A program made the position numbers and the translations under genes. 32,158 nt of DNA from the NCBI GenBank assembly GCA_036501345.1, contig DASYAN010000178.1, positions 1-32,158 on the forward strand. The letters run 5' to 3'. The stretch comes from DASYAN01 sp036501345. Its GTDB lineage: Bacteria; Chloroflexota; Ktedonobacteria; Ktedonobacterales; Ktedonobacteraceae. Shown here piece after piece: positions 1-7,900 of the stretch. The notes under the pieces were generated by a model. It was given only the letters and a program-made list of their open reading frames with translations, was not told the DNA's origin and searched no databases. Positions within the stretch are counted from its first letter, which is position 1. Each line of letters starts with the position of its first letter.

Positions 1-262
1 TACTGGGTTGAGGGAGTCTTTCTTCCGCAAGAGCTTCAACGTGGGTGTTTTCGATTAGTGTCACCGGAGTCTTGCTTTTATTATACTTATCCTGTGCAAG
101 CTCGAAGGAACTCCAAGTCATTTGGCATGTTTTACATTGCCAGCGTTGCACTCCTGTACGTGTCTTTCCGTACTTGCGGATATTGTTACTTTCCGCCTTA
201 CTACAGTTTGGACACTGACTATTTTTACAAAAGTTGCTTACTTGAACTTCCTCTTTCATCAT
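1..262 (-). CDS. IS1-type zinc-ribbon protein, 3' end outside window
   Basis: An open frame of 87 codons with no stop runs off the left edge. It starts at ATG 262-260, and the ATGA overlaps the stop of the DedA gene, so translation is probably coupled. The protein has a zinc ribbon, C17-x2-C20 and C43-x2-C46, with the text RKYGKTRTGVQRWQCKTC between and around the second pair. That pattern is the N-terminal zinc-binding domain of IS1 InsA-type transposases and related HTH proteins. About 40 residues follow with no recognisable motif before the edge. Known: such ribbons bind DNA, usually ahead of a helix-turn-helix. Inferred: either a transposase-derived gene now in the DedA operon or a domesticated regulator. 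The ribbon call is firm; the full protein cannot be judged. Confidence 0.75.
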   Translation of the reverse strand, partial: MMKEEVQVSNFCKNSQCPNCSKAESNNIRKYGKTRTGVQRWQCKTCQMTWSSFELAQDKYNKSKTPVTLIENTHVEALAEERLPQPS

Positions 263-969
263 GGCCTTTTCTGAGGAATGAGTAGGGAGTCACTGGTGTC
301 GTATTCGGTTTGGCTTTCTAGCACTTGGGGCGTATCACTCACCTCGGCTGTGACTGTGCTAGCAAGTCTACGCTGACGTATCTTTTTCACAAGTAGGAAC
401 GAGAAAACAATGGCTGCTAGCAAAGCAAGAATAAGACCTGAGAAAGCTCCAAAAAGGCCTGCGGCTTCCTCCCAGGTTTCTGCAAAGGCATAGCCCAAGC
501 TGAGAGGGATTATTGCTCCAAGAGCTTCACCAAGCACATCCCAGAGCAGAAAGCTACGGTAGGGATATTGTTCCAAGCCTGCAACCAGATTTATCGTGCC
601 GCCAAGAGCAGAGAAAAGAACCCGTGTCATAAATATTGCCCATCCTCCTCCTTTCTTGAAATAAGCTTGGCTTTGTGCTAGAGCTGGTAGCGTGATCCAA
701 CGAAAGCGTTTTCGTCGCTCAAGCCAGGCTAGTAAAACTGCCCCCAGGCGTCGACCAAGAAGGTAGCCGAGACTATCTCCCATCACGGATGCGCTCAAAA
801 CAACCGGAAATAGGATGAAGATATTGAAATCACCAAGAGCGGAAAAGGCTCCCGAAGCGAATAGGAGTAGCGAGACAGGTATGGGAGCGCCAGCGGCCGC
901 GACGAAAATGATCAACCAGAGTGCCGGATAGCCATATTGCTGCAATATATCTAGAAAGAACGCGTTCAA
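259..969 (-). CDS. DedA/VTT-family membrane protein
   Basis: A 236-residue polytopic membrane protein of the DedA (SNARE-associated, VTT) family. These proteins are thought to act as lipid scramblases or flippases and to support membrane homeostasis. Seen here: an N-terminal hydrophobic segment with GAPIPVSLLLFASG, a central GDSLGYLLGRRLG, then MTRVLFSALGGTINLVAGLEQYPYR, which matches the family's conserved R-x-G-N-x-AG block before the last helices. The C-terminal 50 residues are polar and probably cytosolic. The length is typical (200-240). The start ATG overlaps the stop of the upstream small membrane gene by ATGA, and its own stop overlaps the zinc-ribbon gene in the same way. The three genes therefore form one transcript. 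The substrate is unknown. Confidence 0.9.
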   Translation of the reverse strand: MNAFFLDILQQYGYPALWLIIFVAAAGAPIPVSLLLFASGAFSALGDFNIFILFPVVLSASVMGDSLGYLLGRRLGAVLLAWLERRKRFRWITLPALAQSQAYFKKGGGWAIFMTRVLFSALGGTINLVAGLEQYPYRSFLLWDVLGEALGAIIPLSLGYAFAETWEEAAGLFGAFSGLILALLAAIVFSFLLVKKIRQRRLASTVTAEVSDTPQVLESQTEYDTSDSLLIPQKRP

Positions 970-1403
970 TAGGTCGTTCTCCCTAGTATTGGTAAGAGAG
1001 AGTCTCTATCGCGGTGTTGTATTAGTGCAGGTGTTACAAGTGTGGGGTGTTGTTTACGATACGCCAAAACGGCATCTTGAGCGGTACGTATCACCTGATC
1101 TATAGTCTGCCGTTTGCTATTTGCAATTAAGTAGAGCGTCGCATGGCGCAGTTGAGCTGGGTTGTTTATAGTGAGCGAGTGGTACAGATAATTTTCGGGA
1201 ACGTGGTAAACATGGGAAATCACATGGACAGTCATCCAGGGACGCATAGTACTTACATCTCCTGCTTTGACTCCACTGTACTGCTGCTGAAAATTATGAA
1301 CTGCCTGAAGAGCCCTGACAGCAGTAAAGGCCAGGCATCCCAGTATGAGAAGCAACAAAAAGCTGAGAAGGCTCAGTTTGGCTCGTTCACTCAATGTGTC
1401 CAA
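966..1403 (-). CDS. small membrane-anchored protein, unrecognised
   Basis: A 145-residue protein with one strong N-terminal membrane helix (about residues 9-30, LSLLSFLLLLILGCLAF and on) and a soluble remainder, probably extracytoplasmic. A conserved-looking stretch, RPWMTVHVISHVYHVPENYL, is suggestive of a small folded domain, but I cannot name it. The start is uncertain. TTG 1403-1401 has an AGGAG only 3 nt upstream; TTG 1394-1392 has the same AGGAG 12 nt upstream; no ATG fits. It is the first gene of the operon with DedA (ATGA overlap at 966-969), so it may be a partner or regulator of the DedA protein. An in-frame stop upstream excludes a much longer protein. Confidence 0.7.
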   Translation of the reverse strand: MDTLSERAKLSLLSFLLLLILGCLAFTAVRALQAVHNFQQQYSGVKAGDVSTMRPWMTVHVISHVYHVPENYLYHSLTINNPAQLRHATLYLIANSKRQTIDQVIRTAQDAVLAYRKQHPTLVTPALIQHRDRDSLLPILGRTTY

Positions 1404-1565
1404 CAGCTCCTGACCCTTTCTTACAAATATCGCAGTAAAGGGCCTGAAACACTGGTTTCAAAACTCGTTAGGTCCTTATTCAATGCTTTGTCCGACTCGC
1501 TACTCGTGCAGAACTATGTGGTCAAAATGCCCATCAGTATCTCGATTGTCGAGGTATTTGATCTA

Positions 1566-1571
1566 ATTATA
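1566..1571 (-). promoter_or_regulatory. extended -10 promoter for the DedA operon
   Basis: On the minus strand the sequence TGGTATAAT gives a perfect -10 (TATAAT at 1571-1566) with the TGn extension. No convincing -35 lies 16-19 bp upstream. The predicted leader to the TTG start is about 155 nt, long enough to hold regulation that I do not recognise. Confidence 0.45.
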
Positions 1572-1707
1572 CCATAGCGATGGGGCAAGCATCTATAGAT
1601 GGGGCTCCATGCTCAGAGATCTGCTTTGAGAGTCCATTTGAGTGCATGATTGTAAACCTTTGTCAAACGTCTCTGATGTAGATGGTGATGTAGAAATTGA
1701 GCAGAAA

Positions 1708-1750
1708 ACCACCCAGGTTTGCCGCTTTGTGAGCAGTTTTTCTGGGTGGT
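1708..1750 (-). terminator. possible intrinsic terminator
   Basis: Nine-base arms, ACCACCCAG (1708-1716) and CTGGGTGGT (1742-1750), pair around a 25-nt loop. Read leftward, the right-hand side of the hairpin is followed by TTTTCT; read rightward, by CTTTTGC. The position fits termination of the leftward 3201-1838 transcript. The large loop makes this only a moderate call. Confidence 0.4.
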
Positions 1751-1837
1751 CTTTTGCTGGTTTCCTATTAGACCAGAAGATTTTAAGTCTCTTGAATGCA
1801 TAGATTGCCTTCTCAAGCTACATCGTGTGATTTTCAG

Positions 1838-2209
1838 TTAGTTCAACACAGAAGATTTTGTGAATGTGCGTGTAAATCCCAACATTAAACTCGATCTTAC
1901 ACAAATTTGGTGATAAAAGCTCATCATTCGTAGTTCTGGAAAACCTTCGTCCGCTCTAGCAGGCATTTCTGGAAGTTTTTTATAGCTCTGCGATAGCCGC
2001 TTCACCAAAAGTGTGTACGGAATAATCCCAGCATTTACACTTAGTGCCGTTGTCAAAGGTGTGCCTTCCGGTCCAAACGTGATCAGCGAGTCCAGCTGCC
2101 ATAGCTGGGTACGTTGTTGCCAATGCGCCAGTTTTGAAGGATTTGATGACTCATAGATTGAAGATCGCTCTAGCCATCGGCATACAGTCACTGCTTTTAT
2201 GCTCTTCAT
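1838..2209 (-). CDS. unrecognised 123-residue protein
   Basis: I do not recognise this protein. It starts at ATG 2209, overlapping the stop of the 331-residue gene upstream by ATGA, which supports co-translation and argues that it is real. Composition is mixed polar and basic, with no signal peptide, membrane helix or metal motif. A central stretch (LTTALSVNAGIIPYTLLVKRL) could form a helical core. After its stop the same frame continues open to 1613, so the gene may once have been longer. It could be the partner of the Ser/Pro-rich protein encoded just upstream. An alternative is a degraded transposase segment, but no DDE motif is visible. Confidence 0.45.
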   Translation of the reverse strand: MKSIKAVTVCRWLERSSIYESSNPSKLAHWQQRTQLWQLDSLITFGPEGTPLTTALSVNAGIIPYTLLVKRLSQSYKKLPEMPARADEGFPELRMMSFYHQICVRSSLMLGFTRTFTKSSVLN

Positions 2210-3201
2210 TCATCTAATGGTGCGAGACTGTCTCTTCTCCTTATCAGGCTATGGCAATTAAACTCGTTATATCCAGGGAGAAGTTGCTCTCTTATAATCG
2301 TTATAGCCTCTTGGTATAGGTGATACCGATCTTGCCTAGTATCAGACGAGCTGCCAAGGTTGATCATCTTAGTTTCACATTCCTCCAATTTCCCTTCTGC
2401 GTTCTCTATAAGACTTGTTGATTGATCATTAGCGATAAAATATTCGTCAAGAGCTCCTAATCCCAGGTTTTGCTCGTATTGTTCCTTTGCTTTTTCCAAT
2501 CCTGCACGAAGATCCCTATAGAGTTTTTCAGTTTTTTTCCAAGTACCAGAGGATTCTTTGGTGTCATTATCATCCTTTTTTCCTAAATTCTCAACTTCTT
2601 GCTCTTGTGGAAACATATCATGAAACACATTATTTGTATATATAGCAGTTAGCTCTGTGAGTATAGGGACTACGTCCGCTTGCATAATCGTTATAGCCCG
2701 TTGTTGTAAGTTTCTGCGCTGATCCGCAGTCCCATCCAAGTTTTGAAGCCCTTGAAGCATATCCTGGCATTCCAGCAAATTACCCCGTGCATAATCTAGG
2801 TGTGTCTGTAATACATTTTCTACATCATTTACATTATTTTTGAGCTTTTTAGTACTAAAAGGATCAGCATTTATAGCCTTGTGATATTCATGATGTGCTT
2901 GCTGTACTCGTGCCAAGTAAGTCTTGTATTCATGTTCAACCTCAAGGCTCTTTGAGGATTCTCCCCCAAAAAGCCTTGACTTACGCGGGCTTCTCGGGCT
3001 TCTCGGGCTCTTTTCCTGCACATCTCGGAGTGGTGAGTCTGAGCCTGGGTGTGGTGAAGCTGGGTGTGAGAATGCGCGTCTTATGCTCGTGAGTGGTGAG
3101 TCTGAGCGTGGTGAGTCCGAGCATGGTGAGCCTGGGTGCGATCCTGGGTGTGATGAGTCTGAGCGTATGGTTAATTTTAAGCCTGCGAACTTTTTTCTCA
3201 T
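2206..3201 (-). CDS. Ser/Pro-rich protein with duplicated helical module
   Basis: A 331-residue protein of unknown function. The start ATG at 3201 is preceded by a good ribosome site (AGAGGAAG, 8 nt away). Residues 1-80 are disordered and very rich in Ser, Pro, Arg, with repeated HPGS, SDSP and SPR units and a basic N-terminus. The rest is helical and contains two diverged copies of a module of about 90 residues (near 94-185 and 226-314). Each copy ends in a matching motif: LLECQDMLQ...RAITIMQADVVPILTEL and LEECETKMI...EAITIIREQLLPGYNEF. An acidic, charged linker (200-220) separates them. There is no signal peptide, membrane segment or catalytic motif. The SP/SPR repeats look like possible Ser/Thr-kinase targets, which is inference. 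It overlaps the next gene by ATGA. Confidence 0.7.
   Translation of the reverse strand: MRKKFAGLKLTIRSDSSHPGSHPGSPCSDSPRSDSPLTSIRRAFSHPASPHPGSDSPLRDVQEKSPRSPRSPRKSRLFGGESSKSLEVEHEYKTYLARVQQAHHEYHKAINADPFSTKKLKNNVNDVENVLQTHLDYARGNLLECQDMLQGLQNLDGTADQRRNLQQRAITIMQADVVPILTELTAIYTNNVFHDMFPQEQEVENLGKKDDNDTKESSGTWKKTEKLYRDLRAGLEKAKEQYEQNLGLGALDEYFIANDQSTSLIENAEGKLEECETKMINLGSSSDTRQDRYHLYQEAITIIREQLLPGYNEFNCHSLIRRRDSLAPLDE
3025..3175. repeat. short degenerate tandem repeats encoding the Ser/Pro-rich tail
   Basis: Read on the plus strand, units such as GGTGAGTCTGAGC, GGTGAGTCCGAGC, GGTGAGCCTGGG and GTGTGATGAGTCTGAGC recur about every 10-15 bp. They encode the repeated SDSP/HPGS text of the 331-residue protein. 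The pattern looks like slippage-driven expansion. Confidence 0.65.
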
Positions 3202-3525
3202 TATAGTATCTTCCTCTGAACATAGTTTTTAAAAGATTAATCTTAGACGAGAGCATTTCTGAACTCAAAAGGCCCTCTCATGAACAGCCTTCCCCTCTAA
3301 AGATAGCTGATGAAAGAGATTTTTTCCAGGGACAAAGCGGACATCTGGTGCAAAAAAGCGGACATCCTGAAAGGGTAAAAGCGGACCGTTTCTGGAACAA
3401 AAGAGGACAGGTGAACAAGAGAACCTCTGTCATTTTCCAGCTATGCAATACTCTCTACCTTACTCTGCCAAATTCGAGCAGGGGATGCTCTTCACTGAAG
3501 GGCTTTTGGGGGGTACGAAACGCCC
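3202..3525. other. spacer holding IS-end-like repeats
   Basis: A 324-bp stretch without a credible gene. The right half holds four tandem 21-23 bp repeats (3334-3421). The promoter of the leftward 3201 gene should lie in its left part, but no clear -35/-10 pair was found. Confidence 0.5.
3331..3421. repeat. four 21-23 bp repeats, possible IS21-type terminus
   Basis: The core AAAGCGGAC occurs at 3334, 3355 and 3378, and a variant AAAGAGGAC at 3400, giving spacings of 21, 23 and 22 bp. IS21-family elements are known for several short repeats at each end that serve as transposase sites. No istA/istB gene and no opposite end are visible here, so this would be a solo end or remnant. The IS21 assignment is inference; the repeats are directly visible. 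Confidence 0.5.
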
Positions 3526-3906
3526 TCAAGCTTCCGTATCTTTTGTTGTTCGTTGGTTTTGGAGAATCTTTCGATATTCTTGAACGAATGGTGATTGGGA
3601 GGTCTCGAGATCGAGTGTGAACTGGAGAAAGGTACTTCCTGGTGCTGGCGGCGTTTCTTCGAAACCTAATCCTCGTGAGAGCCTTATACCATCTGGTGTA
3701 TCGCTCACTCCATATAATTTTTTAATGGTGATACCTCTTCGTGCAAAGTCTTTTAAGACTCTTATGGCTCCTGATATGAGTCTCATCCCATATTTTTTTG
3801 AATCATGTATTCCTGCTCTTACTGCTGCCCCTACATAACATTCAAGTTCTACTCCAAGTGTAAAAGCAATCATACCATGGTAGAGCAAGGTAGATCTAGT
3901 CCCCAA
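3526..3906 (-). pseudogene. GNAT-acetyltransferase-like C-terminal fragment
   Basis: A 126-residue frame that begins at TTG 3906 right after an in-frame stop; an internal ATG at 3873 is an alternative start. The text GITIKKLYGVSDTPDGIRLSRGLGFEE matches the last strand-helix part of GNAT acetyltransferases (x-x-P-x-G-x-x-L-x-x-x-LGF), the end of the CoA-binding fold. The N-terminal half, with the R/Q-x-x-G-x-G/A pyrophosphate loop, is missing, so the protein should not be catalytically competent. The sequence directly upstream in another frame (down from about 4018) is open for 39 codons but shows no GNAT motif. It is probably the tail of a broken gene next to the IS-end-like repeats; a small divergent intact protein is less likely. 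Confidence 0.45.
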
Positions 3907-4195
3907 TCATAAAATTTCCCAGAAAAATATTGATGATGGATAAATGGGCTCTTGCTTCGTTATAGTAAAGTAGTGATGGTAATAAGGAGCTTCTGCTCCC
4001 CACCCCTTGACTCTATTTGTTACCATTGATGCAAAGGGGTGACTTGTGACAGGATTAAAGAGAGTAAGCAGGACTTTGCGAATGTGCTGAAGAAGGTGCT
4101 CAAAAGGACAGCTTGACTCTCTGGACCAACGAAATTTTTAATGGTATTATAGATCTTTGTGATAGGGTCTTATTCTTTGGAGAAGGAATTTAATA
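3907..4195. other. spacer upstream of the DUF4870-like gene
   Basis: A 289-bp spacer. A leftward 39-codon open stretch (4018-3901) is unrecognised and probably not a gene. The right end holds an extended -10 for the rightward gene (4142-4150). Confidence 0.4.
4142..4150 (+). promoter_or_regulatory. extended -10 for the DUF4870-like gene
   Basis: TGGTATTAT gives a TGn-extended -10 about 45 nt ahead of the start codon. A poor -35 (CTGGAC, 4121-4126) lies 18 bp upstream. This is the only promoter-like pair seen in the spacer. Confidence 0.35.
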
Positions 4196-4813
4196 ATGAG
4201 TTACGATCCCAATCAGCCCGGTCAGTATCCCAATTCAGGCCAATACGGTGGATACTCTCCCCAACCTCAATCCACCGATCCATATAGTGGGCAGCCTGGC
4301 TATGGTCAGCCCGGTCAACAACCCGGACAGCCCGGCTATGGACAACCCGGTCAACAATATGGACAGCCCGGCTATGGGCAGCAGGGTCCTTATAACCAGC
4401 CCGGTTATCAACAGCCCTATGGTGGTCAGCAGCAGAACCCGTATGCTCCGCCGACAGGTGGGTCGACGATGAGCTTGGATCCGAACGTCGCCGCAGGTTT
4501 GAGTTATATTGCAGGCTGGGTGACTGGTCTCATCTTCTTCCTGATGGAGAAGCAGAATCGCTTTGTGCGTTTCAATGCTATGCAATCTATCATTTTCTTC
4601 GCTAGCTATAGCGTGTTTTTGGTTATTGTCAGTATGCTCACTGCAATACTTCCTTTTGCTCTCAGCGGCGTACTTTCATGCGTAAGCGGCCTGGTCGGTC
4701 TGGGCGTGTTTGTGATGTGGATCATCCTGCTGGTCCATGCTTTCCAGGGCAAGTACTTCAAGTTGCCTGTAATCGGTGATTATGCAGAGCGTTATGCCAA
4801 TCCAACTGTGTGA
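4196..4813 (+). CDS. Tic20/DUF4870-like membrane protein with GQP-rich tail
   Basis: A 205-residue protein. Residues 1-90 are a disordered tail of imperfect repeats (QPGYGQPGQQ, QPGYGQQG). From about residue 97 there is a compact membrane domain: LSYIAGWVTGLIFFLMEKQNRFVRFNAMQS, two further hydrophobic helices (near 125-145 and 150-177), and the closing GKYFKLPVIGDYAERY. This order (first helix, then a charged 'ekqnrFVRFhA.QS' loop, and a final GKyfklP.iGdyAe) is characteristic of DUF4870/Tic20-like proteins, whose role is not established. The start ATG follows GGAGAAGGA at about 9 nt. It appears monocistronic; a possible small hairpin (TTGCCTT/AAGGCAA, near 4860-4885) lies downstream. The Q-rich tail may drive assembly or protein contacts, which is inference. 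Confidence 0.85.
   Translation: MSYDPNQPGQYPNSGQYGGYSPQPQSTDPYSGQPGYGQPGQQPGQPGYGQPGQQYGQPGYGQQGPYNQPGYQQPYGGQQQNPYAPPTGGSTMSLDPNVAAGLSYIAGWVTGLIFFLMEKQNRFVRFNAMQSIIFFASYSVFLVIVSMLTAILPFALSGVLSCVSGLVGLGVFVMWIILLVHAFQGKYFKLPVIGDYAERYANPTV
4270..4440 (+). repeat. short in-frame repeats in the GQP tail
   Basis: CAGCCCGGCTATGGxCA and CCCGGTCAACAA units recur with small changes and encode the QPGYGQPGQQ text. They are coding repeats with no sign of an independent element. Confidence 0.6.
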
Positions 4814-4964
4814 GCAGAAGGAGTCTAGGAGCCTGATCCCCAGAAGAGGATGATCCTAATTGCCTTCTAATGTTTTTAAGGCAAATATTGCTTTGTGCGG
4901 AAAAGGATGCTAGCCATTTCTAGCGATGGAGGTCAGACCGCACTTCTGGCCTTTCTCCCCCACA

Positions 4965-7900
4965 TCAAGATGATGGAAAAAGACTTGACGTTCCATCTTC
5001 TACTCGCTTTGCCTCTTTTTTACGCCCCATCGTTCTTAGCAGGAATATATAGTTTTTCCGTAATTTTTCTGTGCGAGGGTGGTAATGCCCCAATTGCTGT
5101 TCACTGATGCTCAGGGCACGTTGGTATAATGGCTCGGCTTGTTCATACTTGCCTTGCTTGCGATAGAGTAGGGCCAAATTATTGAGACTTTGTGCCGTGT
5201 CAGGGTGGTCTGGTCCTAACTGCCGCTCGTTTATGGAGAGAGCACGTTGGTATAATGGCTCGGCTTGGTCGTACCAGCCCTGCTTGCGATAGAGCACAGC
5301 TAGATTATTAAGGCTTTGTGCGGTATCGGGGTGGTAGGGTCCTAACTGTTGCTCGGTGATGCTGAGAGCACGCTGATACAGCGGTGCGGCTTGTTCATAC
5401 CTGCCCTGCTCCTGATAGAATACAGCGAGATTGTTGAGGCTTTGGGCAGTGGAGGGGTGGTTAGGTCCTAACTGCTCCTCTCGGATGTTGAGCGCGTGCT
5501 GCAACAAAGGCTCGGCGAGTTCGTTCTTGCCTTGCTCGTAGTAGAGCATGGCAAGATTATTGAGACTTTGTGCCGTGTCAGGGTGGTCAGATCCTAACCG
5601 CTGTTCGTTGATGTTAAGAGCACGCTGCAGTAACGGCTCGGCGAGCTTATACTTGCCCTGCTCGTGGTAGAGCACGGCGAGATTGTTGAGACTTTGCACA
5701 ATATCAGGATGGTCAGGTCCCAACTGCTTCTCATTGATGCTGAGGGTGCGCTGCAACAACGGCTCGGCTTGGTCATACTTGCCCTGCTCGTGGTAGAGCA
5801 CGGCGAGATTGTTGAGACTTTGCACAGTGTCAGGGTGGTCGGGTCCTAATTGCTGTTCGCTGATATTAAGGGCACGTTGTAACAACGGCTCTGCGAGCTC
5901 ATCCTTGCCTTGTTCGTGGTAGAGCACGGCGAGATTGTTGAGGTCTTGCACAGTATCGGGTTGGTCAGGCTCTGCAGGCTGCTGCTTGTGGATAGAAGAG
6001 GCACCCTGCAATGACGGCTCAGACTCGCTTTGTTGCTGAGAGAGGTCCGGTAGATTGTTGAGATTTTGCACGGTGTCAGAGTACTCAGGCTCTGATTGAT
6101 GCTCATAGCTCTGGTATAGCGATTCAGCTAGCGTATCTTGGCTCTGCTCGTGATAGAGTTCTGACGGATAGTCAAAGTTCTCTGGAGTGAAGGAATACTC
6201 AGGTTCCACAGGCTGTTCTCTCAGGATCGGCTGGTAGGGTGGTTCAGCAGGCAGATCCTGGCTTTGTTGTTGAAAGAGTTCGACCAGATCGTCGAGACTT
6301 TGTACAGTGTCGGGGCGGTCAGGTTCTGCTGGTTCAACAGGCTGTTCGCTGAAGGCTGGCTGATAGGATGATTCTGTAGGCTGTTCGTTGAAGGCTGGCT
6401 GGTAGGATGGTTCAACAGGCTCTTCGCTGAAGGATGGCTGGTAAGATGGTCCAGCAGGCAGATCCTGGCTTTGCTGTTGAAAGAGTTCGACTAGATCGTC
6501 GAGGCTTTGTACACTGAAGGGATAATCAGGTTCCACAGGCTGTTTGCTGGAGGATGGCTGGTAGGATGGTTCAGCGAGCAGATCCTGGTCTTGCTGCTGA
6601 TAGTGCTCAGGCAGATTGTCAAAGTTGATAGCCGTGAAAGGATATTCTGGTTCCAACTCTAGCTCGCTGATGTCGAGAGTCCCTTGATACAATGTCTTGG
6701 TTTGGTCATCCTGGTCTTGTTGCTGATAGTGCTCAGTTGCCGTAGACTCTTGGCTGAGAGTGGTCTGTAGCGACGGTTTGGCGAACTGATCTTGACTTTG
6801 CGGCTGCAAGAGCTCTGACAGATGGTCAAGGTTCTGTGCACTATCAAAGTGCTCGGGTCCTAACTGCTGCTCGCGGATTGCCAGGGCACGCTGCAGCAGT
6901 GGTTCGGCTTGTTCATATTTGCCTTGCTCGTAATAGAGCATGGCTAAGCTATTGAGAGTTTGTGCGGTTTCAGGGTGATTAGGCTCCAACTGCTGTTCAC
7001 AGATAGCCAGGGCACGCTGCAGCAACGGTTCAGCTTGTTCATACTTACCCTGCTTGGCATAGAGCACGGCTAAGCTGTTGAGACTTTGTGCTGTATCAGG
7101 ATGCTCAGGTCCCAACAATTGCTCGCGGATTGCAATAGCGCGTTGTAACAATGGTTCAGCTTGTTTATACTTGCCCTGCTCGCAATAGAGCATAGCTAAG
7201 CTATTGAGACTTTGTGCCGTGTCAGGGTGATCAGGCTCCAGCAACTGCTCGCGGATTACAAAGGCACGCTGTAACAACGGTTCGGCTTGCTTATACTTGC
7301 CCTGTTCGTAATAGAGCATGGCTAAGCTATTGAGACTTTGTGCAATATCAGGGTGGTCAGGCTCCAACAACTGCTTGCGGATAGTAATAGAGCGTTGTAA
7401 CAGAGGTTCGGCGAGTTCATATTTACCCTGTTTGCAATAGAGTATGGCTAAACTGTTGAGACTTTGTGCTGTATCAGGATGTTCAGGGCCCAGTAACCGC
7501 TTGCGAATAGCAAAAGCACGCTGTAACAACGGTTCAGCTTGTTCATACTGACTCTGCTTGCGATAGAGCACGGCTAAGCTATTGAGACTTTGTGCGGTAT
7601 CAGGATGCTCAGGTCCCAGGTGCTGCTCACGCATAGCAATGGAGCGATGGAACAAGGGCTCGGCTCGTTCATACTGACCTTGCTCGTAATAGAGCACGCC
7701 TAAATTGCTGAGAGTTTGTGCAACATCAGGGTGATCAGCCCCAAACAGTTGCTCACGGATGGCGAGGGCGAGGTGGAACAACGACTCAGCCCATTCATAG
7801 TGACCCTGCTTGCGATAGAGCACGGCCAAGCTATTGAGACTTTGCGCAGTATCAGGATGTTCCGATCCCAAGAGCTCCTCACGGATAGTAATAGAGCGCA

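Larger units (their letters stand above)
1404..1837. other. spacer between the DedA operon and the 1838-3201 cassette
   Basis: A 434-bp stretch without a convincing gene. It contains the DedA operon promoter at 1566-1571 and a terminator-like hairpin at 1708-1750. Downstream of the stop of the 1838-2209 gene the same frame stays open, apart from that one stop, down to 1613 (about 75 codons). I can see no domain in that extension, so it may be chance or the tail of a gene cut by a stop codon. Confidence 0.5.

Noticed and set aside
1143..1577. 144-codon rightward frame
   Set aside because: It lies antisense to the small membrane gene and the DedA operon leader, with no domain and no ribosome site. 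It is a shadow frame.
2924..3268. Frames on both strands in other phases across the Ser/Pro repeat DNA
   Set aside because: The repeat DNA is open in several phases because of its composition. Only the 2206-3201 frame continues into a structured protein with a good ribosome site.
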